From assembly GCF_004369205.1 (NCBI RefSeq), contig NZ_QFGA01000002.1:744001-808000 (forward strand): DNA of 64,000 nt, read 5' to 3'. The DNA is from Pelotomaculum schinkii. Lineage in GTDB: Bacteria > Bacillota > Desulfotomaculia > Desulfotomaculales > Pelotomaculaceae. The notes beneath the pieces are model-generated. The model was not told the origin of the DNA. It searched no databases and saw only the letters and a list, made by a program, of their open reading frames with translations. Shown one piece after another: positions 34,588-42,237 of this stretch. The translations under genes were made by a program, and so were the position numbers. Each line of letters opens with the position of its first letter. The stretch's first letter is position 1.

Positions 34588-34671
34588 CCGCGCAGGGGGA
34601 GTTGTCTATTCCCTTGAAATAAATTGTTTAACCCATTAAGGGAATCACCTATCCCCCCCCCTGCCCTGCGG
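34588..34671 (-). other. Nested intercistronic hairpin with poly-G arm
   Basis: On the minus strand an outer stem (CCGC, bulge AGG, GCAGGGGG pairing with CCCCCTGC, GCGG) encloses an inner stem (ATTCCCTT/AAGGGAAT). The G-tract is 8 long and sits in the outer arm. It lies between the dockerin gene and the NHL/cohesin gene, about 110 nt before the latter's start. No T-run follows, so it is a leader or intercistronic structure rather than a standard terminator. Confidence 0.55.
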
Positions 34672-34724
34672 TATGCCTTTTCCTGCAATTTTTTAATGGT
34701 TTACCAAAGTTGCTTATCCTGCCA

Positions 34725-37700
34725 TCAATTTCCTACAGCCTTTTTCACCATCTGCACCACATCCAGGATATTGATATTACCATCACCATTGAGGTCGGCA
34801 GCATTTAACTGCGCCGCAGTCGGAGTTGTCTTACCTGAAGCGAAGTTAACTGCCTGCACAACATCCAGGATATTAACTGTACCATCATTGTTTACATCAC
34901 CCCAGGTATTGCTAGCTAATGCCTTCATGGTTTGGGTAACCGCAGCGTCGTTATAACCTGTGGCGTTTACTACGATTGCATAGTCTTTAGCTGCAGTAAA
35001 AACACTCGGATCAATGGTGATGACACCGGCAGCGACGCTGTACCTGGCCTTGTCCACAACCGCACCGTCTACGGTTATGCCGGTAATGGCCGCCCGCCAG
35101 GCTTCATTGTCGGCAAAGGTTAGCTTCACTGACAGGCCGACGGTGTTATTAACAGCAGCTGCCAGGGATGGCGCCAATAATTTTGAAGAGGAATCTGCAA
35201 CCATGATCTGGTTGACAAAAATATCCGGATACCCGTTGGCCCTGATCACTACCGTATCATTCTTGGGGTTTTCAAACACACCGGCAGCAATCAGGATATG
35301 GCCCGGGGTTATGGTGCACTGATTGAAAACAGAAGTACCGAGATCCGGCCAGGCGCCCTGAACTCCCAGGAGCACGTCACTGATTGAATTCATCCATTCC
35401 GTATCGCCCTGAAAATAGATATCCACCGGCTGCCCGATGTATCCGCTCTGGCTGCCCTGAGCCGGAGTGGTGACGGAGATGCTGGGCCCATCTGTGGTTT
35501 CGGAATTCTCTGTATCCATTAACTCCAACTTGAAGTTGTAAGTCGTCCCTGGTTGCAGTCCCGTTACATTGTAGCGGCAGGTAAAGGGAAGAAGGGTGTA
35601 GCCGTAGGTGAAAGTAGTCAATACTTCGCCATTCTGGTACAGTTTGTATTGCAATCCTGAACTGGCGCTTTGCCAGGGCTGCGCCCAATTCAAGGTAAGA
35701 CTGGTGCTTTTGAGGTTGCTGACAATAATTTTGTTATTTATGGACCAGTTCATAGCGGAGCTGGCTGCTGTTCTGGCGGTTACACTGGGACCGGGGCTAT
35801 ACAACCTGCTCAACGCGTCTTCAGCATAGATCTGGAAAGTATACTCGGTATCCGGTTGTAATTCATTAACTTCACAGCCCAGGCAGCCCGGTGCAGTCCA
35901 GCGGGCTGTCCTTTGACCATTAACACCGATCCAATAGGCGTGGAGCCCCTCTTTATCAGTAGCCGGGGTCCAACTCAGTATTACACTGTTGGGGTTTACT
36001 GCAGTTACAGTGACCTTACTGCCTTCCGGCCAGACCGGGAGAGTATTGGGCAGAGTCGCAGCAGTGGTAACAGGACCGTCCAGACTCCATTTCCCCTCGG
36101 CATTGCCGGCTTCAACTCTGAACTGATAGGTTTGACCGGGCCGCAGGCCGGTGACATGGCAGGAAGTATTACTGACTATAGCGATCAGGTCAGCTCCCTG
36201 GTACACCCGGTATCCGGTCACGCCCACGGTATCACTGGCTCCGCTCCAGGTGAGAGTCAGTTCCGTTTCATCAATGGCACTGGCGGTGAGGGTACTGTTC
36301 GCCGCCCAGGCAGGCGCTCCCAGGGAGGAGGCAGTCTGGTCATCCGTTGCCGCCTGATACAAGACCACCGGATGGAAAACACTGTCCACGTTGTTGACAA
36401 CAACTACCGGTCCGCTGCCGGCGGTCAGTTCATTATTTGTCAGCAAGGCTGTTCCCGCAGTCGCTGCAGACGCCGCATCGGTGATCTTTACACCATTGAT
36501 GACGGTATTGGCTGTCGACTTGGTTTGAACTAAAATGCCGTCATCACAATTGCTGATCTTGTTCCCGATCAGGGTCGCAGTACGGCCCGGGGTGATCAGT
36601 AATCCCGCCGAAGGTCCGCCGCTGGTCATGGTTCCCTGGTATCCTGTAATGGTGTTGTTAACAGCGGTAAGGGTTCCGATTTTATCGTAGAGTACACCAT
36701 AGCCAGGTTTGCCGGCGCCGTCGAAGGTACAGTTCTCAATCCTGATGCCCGTTGGCTCATTGACCGCATTACCCTGTGTAACGATGACAGGCGCCACTTT
36801 GGTGCTGCCGAAGCGGCAATTGGTAAGCACGAGGCTGCCGCCGTGGGAGAGGATGAAACTGTCCAGGTTTTCCCCGCCCTTGAATTCCACGTTTTCGAAG
36901 TTATAACCGCACCGGCTTTGCGCCAGAGCCACAAAGGAATAGTTTAAAACCGGGTTTGAGGATAAACTTGGGTCTGAGGTCTGGTTGGCGTCAATCACGG
37001 CATTTTTGATAATTATGTTAACACCGGCGCTGTTAATAGCATTAACTGCAAATGGCTCCACTACAAGGGTCTTGCCCTTGGCATCAAAGACATTATTGGG
37101 AAAATCAGGAAAACCATCTTTAAGAATAATCGTCTGAATATTGTCCCGATTTATAGCATACTGGAGTTCAGACAAGGTATGAACAGGCATAACCCCGTTG
37201 GCCCAGGGTTCCCAGGTCACCCGCAGCTGTTTCGATACAGTGACAGGATCAATTACTTCACCGCGTTTTATCGTTGCCGTTAAGGTTACCACTTTATCAC
37301 TACCGTCAGCTGTTTTAATCACCCTAGCAGATTCTGCAGATGACATCTTAATAATTTCCGGATCACTGGAAGTCCACCAAATACGGACTTGCTCATCCAC
37401 GGACGTCGTAAAAGGCAGTTGGATATCGGTAACCACGTGGTCGGCACTGTCCCCGTCCGCATAAACAATGGGAATAGTCCCATCTTCAAGCTGTTGCCTA
37501 ATCGTGGCAAACACATCGGCGTCTGAACTGAACAATACTTTGACGCCCCCTGTGAGATTGGGCTCTTCATCCTCCGGGGTTGCATTATTAGCACACCAGC
37601 TCCAATTGCCCATGGGGTCATAGGCTTTCATATTGTAGGCGTAAGTCTGACCTACCTGCAGAGTGGAGTCGGCGTCTGTGAAGGTAGCGCTTCCGAACCC

Positions 37701-39899
37701 TCCGGAGCCGTCAACGTAACCCACCATTTTGCCGTCCCGGTACACTTCAACATAACTGATACAATCATTGTCATAGCACTGGATCTGCGGGAAGACAATT
37801 TTATAATTCTCGATATCAACAGTGGGAGGGGCTGTAAAAGCCACCGGTCCGGGTGCCGTATTGTCGTAGAAGACTTGATAGACAAAAGTCCCGCCCGCTT
37901 CCGGCACATCGGTGGCGGTTACACTAATCAGGTGATTATCAGCCTGACTGCGGTCCGGGGTCAGGTACAGCAGATCCCCGGTATATACAGACATCTTGTT
38001 GATATCCAGGCTCGGGTCCACCGGGAAAGTAAGGGTTACTTTCTTACCGTCTCCGGTACCCTGGAGATAAAACTCATAAGCAAACCCTACTGGAGTGATA
38101 AAATACTTTCTATTGATCACAGTACGCTTAAGACTGACCCGGTTGGTCGCAGCAGGATCAAGGTTTTCCGCCGTGACGGTGACATTGTCTTCAAAACAAA
38201 GAGGAACGCCGTTTTGCATCTCCACTTGGTTCCCGTCCTCGGTCAGGAAGACAGTCTTGCTGGCTGTTGCGCCATCCCCGCCTTTGACCCGCACTTCCAC
38301 CTGACTGGTTCCGGTAAGGATGCTTAATGCAGCAGCGTCAATTGCCGCCGTCGTTCCCGTATAGGGCAGGGCAGTCCAGTCACCGGAGGTGCTGCCGGTA
38401 ACAATCCGGTATTCCAGTTCGGCTCCATCAGGTAGTCCGGTCAAAGTTAATGTCTGGCCGGACAGCAAGGCGCTTGTCAAAGCAACGTCAGGGATGTCCG
38501 CCACTGTGGTAAAGGGAATCTCCACCGCAGGCTCACCCAGTGTACTTCCATTTTTAAAGGTAACGTCCGGTGATACGACAATCTTATAAGTTGAGTTGGG
38601 AGTTAACTGGGTCTGGGGTTGAACAAATAAGTTGGTTTTCTCGGGATTTTGTGTATTACTTGTATCTCCCAAACTAAATACATTCACGTTTGGCACCTGC
38701 TGGCCGCTGCTGTCCAGCAAAGTAATACAGTTGATATTCTGGGCAGTGTTAGCTATCACATTATAGGCAAACTTCAGTTTAATAATGGGGTTTAGCGGCG
38801 CCAATACACTGCTGTCAATTGCTTCTATATTCGTTGAAGTAATGTTATCGCTGTTGATGCTAGCCAGATAAGCGGTGACTCTGGTGTCCGCGGTTACAGC
38901 AGCTGCTGTAGTCGCATCAGCAGACGGGCCGCCGCTGCTCCAGTTGCCCGCCGCATCACCGGCTTCGACTTTAAAGCTATATGGAGTGCCGGCGGTTAGC
39001 CCGGTGACATTGTAATTCAACGTGTTTCCATCGACTGTCGCCAGAACCGTATTGTCCTGGTATATTTCGTAGCCCGTCACACCCACATTGTCGGTGGCCT
39101 CAGTCCAAGTCAGGGTCAGACTGTTTTGAGCCACATTACTCGCTGTCAAGGTGCTGTCGGACGGCCATGCGGGCGCTGTGGCATCGCTTTCAGGTGTTGC
39201 TGCTGTTGTTGCAGTCGTTGCAGTTGTTGCAGCGGCCGTAGGTCCGTTACTGCTTTCATTGCCGGCGGCATCCAGGGCTTGTACTGTAAAGGTATATGCG
39301 CTGGCAGCGCTCAGGCCACTGACGTCATAAGTTGCAACATCCCCCAGCGCAACTAAAAGTTCTGTCCCCTGATAGACTTTATAACCGGTTACAGCCGTGT
39401 CATCGCTTGCTCCTGACCAATTCAGAGTCAAGCCGGTCGCTGTTATATTGGCCGTGTCGAGCACTCCGTCAGTCCAGGCGGGTGCAGTTTGATCTGTTGA
39501 ACCCGAAGCAACTGTTGCTGTTGTTACTGTGACGCCGGGTCCGGTTGCGCTTTCATTGCCGGCCGCATCCAGCGCCTGCACTGCGAAATTGTAGGATGTT
39601 GCGGGCTGCAGGCCGCTGACGTCACAGGTATCGGCCCCATACACCATGGTCAGCACAGAGCTGTTCTCATATACTATGTAGCCCGTCACCCCGGTGTCAT
39701 CCTGGGCGCCGGACCAGTCCAGGGTCAGGCTTTGATCAGTCACAGCGGTGGCATTGAGCGTACCGTTTTCCCAGGCGGGCGGAGTTGTATCCGTTTCTGC
39801 GCCTGCTACAGTCAACGGCATGATATTAAGGAACGACGATAGCAACATCAATGCCGTGAGCAGCCAGGACAGGGCGCGACACTTTGCTTTAAAACGCAT
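34725..39899 (-). CDS. Dockerin-bearing FN3/Ig/beta-helix surface protein
   Basis: At 1724 residues, it has a signal peptide (1-34), three FN3 (37-330) and the recurrent Ig-like domain (about 342-466: LNPIIKLKFAYNVI, NINCITLLDSSG, LTPNSTYKIVVSPDVTFKNG). Unclassified beta domains, an atrophied-Ig domain, a right-handed beta-helix and three FN3 follow. Two beta-sandwich repeats resemble DUF1533/HID domains (about 1490-1660). A type I dockerin ends it (1664-1724), with two calcium loops, DVNNDGTVNILDVV and DLNGDGNINILDVV. It has no SLH, so surface retention probably goes through the dockerin to cohesins of the two downstream genes. The ATG follows AAGGAGG. It is the first gene of the minus-strand run and faces the XRE regulator. 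Confidence 0.9.
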   Translation of the reverse strand: MRFKAKCRALSWLLTALMLLSSFLNIMPLTVAGAETDTTPPAWENGTLNATAVTDQSLTLDWSGAQDDTGVTGYIVYENSSVLTMVYGADTCDVSGLQPATSYNFAVQALDAAGNESATGPGVTVTTATVASGSTDQTAPAWTDGVLDTANITATGLTLNWSGASDDTAVTGYKVYQGTELLVALGDVATYDVSGLSAASAYTFTVQALDAAGNESSNGPTAAATTATTATTAATPESDATAPAWPSDSTLTASNVAQNSLTLTWTEATDNVGVTGYEIYQDNTVLATVDGNTLNYNVTGLTAGTPYSFKVEAGDAAGNWSSGGPSADATTAAAVTADTRVTAYLASINSDNITSTNIEAIDSSVLAPLNPIIKLKFAYNVIANTAQNINCITLLDSSGQQVPNVNVFSLGDTSNTQNPEKTNLFVQPQTQLTPNSTYKIVVSPDVTFKNGSTLGEPAVEIPFTTVADIPDVALTSALLSGQTLTLTGLPDGAELEYRIVTGSTSGDWTALPYTGTTAAIDAAALSILTGTSQVEVRVKGGDGATASKTVFLTEDGNQVEMQNGVPLCFEDNVTVTAENLDPAATNRVSLKRTVINRKYFITPVGFAYEFYLQGTGDGKKVTLTFPVDPSLDINKMSVYTGDLLYLTPDRSQADNHLISVTATDVPEAGGTFVYQVFYDNTAPGPVAFTAPPTVDIENYKIVFPQIQCYDNDCISYVEVYRDGKMVGYVDGSGGFGSATFTDADSTLQVGQTYAYNMKAYDPMGNWSWCANNATPEDEEPNLTGGVKVLFSSDADVFATIRQQLEDGTIPIVYADGDSADHVVTDIQLPFTTSVDEQVRIWWTSSDPEIIKMSSAESARVIKTADGSDKVVTLTATIKRGEVIDPVTVSKQLRVTWEPWANGVMPVHTLSELQYAINRDNIQTIILKDGFPDFPNNVFDAKGKTLVVEPFAVNAINSAGVNIIIKNAVIDANQTSDPSLSSNPVLNYSFVALAQSRCGYNFENVEFKGGENLDSFILSHGGSLVLTNCRFGSTKVAPVIVTQGNAVNEPTGIRIENCTFDGAGKPGYGVLYDKIGTLTAVNNTITGYQGTMTSGGPSAGLLITPGRTATLIGNKISNCDDGILVQTKSTANTVINGVKITDAASAATAGTALLTNNELTAGSGPVVVVNNVDSVFHPVVLYQAATDDQTASSLGAPAWAANSTLTASAIDETELTLTWSGASDTVGVTGYRVYQGADLIAIVSNTSCHVTGLRPGQTYQFRVEAGNAEGKWSLDGPVTTAATLPNTLPVWPEGSKVTVTAVNPNSVILSWTPATDKEGLHAYWIGVNGQRTARWTAPGCLGCEVNELQPDTEYTFQIYAEDALSRLYSPGPSVTARTAASSAMNWSINNKIIVSNLKSTSLTLNWAQPWQSASSGLQYKLYQNGEVLTTFTYGYTLLPFTCRYNVTGLQPGTTYNFKLELMDTENSETTDGPSISVTTPAQGSQSGYIGQPVDIYFQGDTEWMNSISDVLLGVQGAWPDLGTSVFNQCTITPGHILIAAGVFENPKNDTVVIRANGYPDIFVNQIMVADSSSKLLAPSLAAAVNNTVGLSVKLTFADNEAWRAAITGITVDGAVVDKARYSVAAGVITIDPSVFTAAKDYAIVVNATGYNDAAVTQTMKALASNTWGDVNNDGTVNILDVVQAVNFASGKTTPTAAQLNAADLNGDGNINILDVVQMVKKAVGN

Positions 39900-40362
39900 T
39901 AGCCTTAGTTCCTCCTTTTTAATTGATGATTAATTGCTTAACTATCCAATACAATAGCCTTATCTGAAGGCGTTTTTATCCCCCCTCTTTCTTTTAATAT
40001 CCCGTTGGTACAGCAATTGTGTTCCCGGCTTCCCCCCCCCAAAAAAACAAACTATCCAGCAAGAAGATGCTTAGATGTATTTTTGTCTCGTTATATATGT
40101 TTTCGTCATTTTAAATTGAGCTGCACGGCCCATCCTTGTGGGCATCAAAACCATATGCCTTTAGGCAATATATATTATAGCATAATTTAACATGATGAAA
40201 AACTACATATTAAATTATTTTATTTTGTTATGTATGTTTTTGTTTAGTAATGAAATGAGCAATAAGATATTCTGATAAATGCAGCAACCGAATCAGACAA
40301 CCAAATATTGTTTATTGTCTGAAATTATGGCATAATCCTTACTAGGGAGATGACCTGCATCC
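39900..40362. promoter_or_regulatory. Divergent control region between dockerin gene and XRE-Ig regulator
   Basis: This 463-bp region holds an extended -10 box on the minus strand (TGCTATAAT, TATAAT at 40174-40179), giving a leader of about 265 nt for the dockerin gene. Near the 5' end of that leader are two small hairpins, TGCC-TTTA-GGCA (40156-40167 in plus sense) and GCCCA-TCCTTG-TGGGC (40128-40143). On the plus side lies the regulator's own promoter and operator (40293-40336). C9 and A7 runs occur near 40030. I could not match the leader to a known riboswitch class. Confidence 0.55.
40293..40336 (+). promoter_or_regulatory. Promoter of the XRE-Ig regulator with overlapping inverted-repeat operator
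   Basis: TTGTTT (40308-40313) and CATAAT (40331-40336) are 17 bp apart. An 8-bp perfect inverted repeat, TCAGACAA (40293-40300) and TTGTCTGA (40315-40322), brackets the -35 box with 14 bp between arms. This is the placement expected for an autorepressing XRE protein. Confidence 0.6.
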
Positions 40363-41481
40363 ATGAACTTTGGTAATCGCTTGAAACAGATTAGAGAACG
40401 CCAGATGCTTTCAACATCCAAGTTATCCAAACAATCCGGTCTAAGCCAGTCGTTTATCTGGAGAATTGAATCCGGAGAAAAGCAGCCGACGCTTGAGACT
40501 CTAAGGAAACTATCACTTGGGCTGGGGATGAGTTTAGGCGAGTTGCTCGGTGAAGAGTTGTTGAGTGAACCTGAATCGCCGAAGATCAACAGGATCGTCG
40601 GCAATATACGAAAACTCCCGGTCGAACAGGTTGATGCGCTTGATTTATTTATCGCCTCGCTTTCCCAGGGACACGCGGCTGGTGAGAACCCATTAACCTT
40701 ACAGGCAATTAATCTTAACCACCCTGATCAGGATCGTTTTGAAATTGAGTTGGTCTTCTCTGCCAATGTTTCCGCCATCATGGATCACCGGATCCCGGAC
40801 GGCACACAGAGGAATATGACGGGCTTCCATCTGTTTGACGACGGGATGAAAGAAGTGCCTATCGATGTCATACCCGGAAACAAAAAAATGCTTGGGCAGA
40901 GAGCTGAAAGAACCTTTATTGTTAGGCCCCAGATCCGGCTTACTGACGGAAGGGCGTATAAGCTGAACATATCCAAACTCTTGCAAGCCAATAACTACAA
41001 ATATCTGAAAGAAAACCACACGATCACATTTTCAACGTACGAAATCATAGACATCACGCCCTTTAACAAGAAACTGTGCAGTCCTTATCTTTCACTGACA
41101 CTGGACGGCAGCAATATCTCATCCGGCGACGAGAATGTTCCGGTTAATACCGATATCAGGCTGACATTTTCCAGCAACGTCGTTGCCAATGCGGTGCGGA
41201 ACCACAATCTGCAGTGCTTTTCTATGGAAAGCAGCAAGAAGCAGCCCGTTGAGATAGATGTTACCATGGCTGAACCGAATGATAATTCCGAGAAGAAAAA
41301 GGAAATCATTATCCATCCCCGGCACGGCTTACATAGAAATACTGTCTATATCCTGACCATCTCCGAAAACCTTCAGGGCGCCAATCAAAAGCTGTTGGGA
41401 ACCGACAAAGTTATCACCTTCACCACCGGCAATGCCAACATCACCGGTACCGATGAACAAGACGGCTCATCGATTGCGTAG
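40363..41481 (+). CDS. XRE-family HTH regulator with two Ig-like (Big_5-type) domains
   Basis: This 372-residue protein has no signal peptide or membrane helix. Residues 4-62 form an XRE/Cro-type HTH (LKQIRERQMLSTSKLSKQSG, LSQSFIWRIESGEKQPTLETLRKLS, LGMSLGELL). A short linker leads to two Ig-like domains at about 118-228 and 232-355. The second carries the full surface-domain signature: VNTDIRLTFSSNVVAN, NHNLQCFSMESS, GLHRNTVYILTISENLQGANQKLLG. Such domains are normally extracellular. Fusion to a DNA-binding domain suggests an intracellular sensor for the ligand handled by the surface proteins and ECF operon. It has its own operator-overlapped promoter and terminator and is divergent from the dockerin gene, its likely target. 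Confidence 0.85.
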   Translation: MNFGNRLKQIRERQMLSTSKLSKQSGLSQSFIWRIESGEKQPTLETLRKLSLGLGMSLGELLGEELLSEPESPKINRIVGNIRKLPVEQVDALDLFIASLSQGHAAGENPLTLQAINLNHPDQDRFEIELVFSANVSAIMDHRIPDGTQRNMTGFHLFDDGMKEVPIDVIPGNKKMLGQRAERTFIVRPQIRLTDGRAYKLNISKLLQANNYKYLKENHTITFSTYEIIDITPFNKKLCSPYLSLTLDGSNISSGDENVPVNTDIRLTFSSNVVANAVRNHNLQCFSMESSKKQPVEIDVTMAEPNDNSEKKKEIIIHPRHGLHRNTVYILTISENLQGANQKLLGTDKVITFTTGNANITGTDEQDGSSIA

Positions 41482-41506
41482 ATGGAGAGCGGCGCCGGAG
41501 GGTGAA

Positions 41507-41553
41507 GCTCAAGCAAGGCCAGATAATCGAGGTTATCTTGAGCCGTTTTTTTT
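41507..41553 (+). terminator. Intrinsic terminator of the XRE-Ig regulator gene
   Basis: An outer stem GCTCAAG/CTTGAGC and inner stem GATAA/TTATC are followed by CGTTTTTTTT, starting 26 bases after the stop codon. Confidence 0.85.
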
Positions 41554-41702
41554 ATGCCCATCTTCAGGCGGATCTTCTCCTCGCCGGGACCATATCTTTG
41601 TAACCGTGAACGATGTCAGGGAGGGCTTTTTTGAAAGCAGGGTCCCTTCTGGTTACACTTTCTACCACTGAAGAATATTATAGGGAAAAAGGAGGTGTCC
41701 TT

Positions 41703-42104
41703 ATGGACTACGTCATCCAGCCCGGTGATACGTTAACATCCATCGCGGCCCGCTTTGGTGTCACTGTTGAAGACATTGTCAGAGTCAACCCAATACTTGT
41801 AAATCCGAATGCCATCTACCCCGGGCAGATTATCCATATTCCAATCGCAGGTGTAAGCCCCATACCAAAGGGGTCGCTTTACATTATCCAGCCTGGAGAT
41901 ACGTTGACTTCAATCGCATTAAGGTATAATATCCCGCCGGGGGCGCTATTGCAGTTCAATCCCCAAATTACCAATCCCAACTTGATTTACCCCGGTCAGA
42001 TTATTACCATTCCCCTGCCTTATGCAGCCTTACCACAGATGCCGGTGACCCCAATACAAAAACCGAACTTGCCTCCCAACTTTCCACCCTTCGACCCCTT
42101 TTGA
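41703..42104 (+). CDS. Double LysM-domain protein
   Basis: The 133-residue protein is two LysM modules (residues 2-48 and 58-104), each with YxIQPGDTLTSIA, an N-P-(I/Q) loop, and IYPGQII.IP. A proline-rich tail follows (PVTPIQKPNLPPNFPPFDPF). There is no signal peptide. LysM proteins of spore-formers lacking a signal are often placed in the spore coat or cortex from the mother cell (SafA-like). LysM binds N-acetylglucosamine in peptidoglycan. ATG 41703 follows AAAGGAGGTG; the upstream in-frame GTG/ATG codons lack such a site. It is a single gene with its own terminator. Confidence 0.88.
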   Translation: MDYVIQPGDTLTSIAARFGVTVEDIVRVNPILVNPNAIYPGQIIHIPIAGVSPIPKGSLYIIQPGDTLTSIALRYNIPPGALLQFNPQITNPNLIYPGQIITIPLPYAALPQMPVTPIQKPNLPPNFPPFDPF

Positions 42105-42119
42105 TGATAAAATTTCCGA

Positions 42120-42149
42120 TAAGGTCCTCCACAGGAGGCCTTATTTTTT
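42120..42149 (+). terminator. Intrinsic terminator of the LysM gene
   Basis: Arms AAGGTCCTCC and GGAGGCCTT with loop ACA (one mismatch) are followed by ATTTTTTG, 15 bases after the stop codon. Confidence 0.85.
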
Positions 42150-42237
42150 GCTTTACCCAACAGGTAATATTTGTTTATTACATGCCCTTAAGGATATGTT
42201 ATAATTCAGTAAATTGTTTAAATGGAGGATCAAAGAC

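Noticed and set aside
34588-34671. c-di-GMP riboswitch upstream of the NHL/cohesin gene
   Set aside because: A GGTAAACC motif upstream hinted at class I, but the paired stems and tetraloop-receptor parts were not found.
22391-39899. Ordinary cellulosome cluster
   Set aside because: Cohesin, dockerin and SLH are present but no glycoside hydrolase, CBM3 or cellulose-related module is encoded in these genes.
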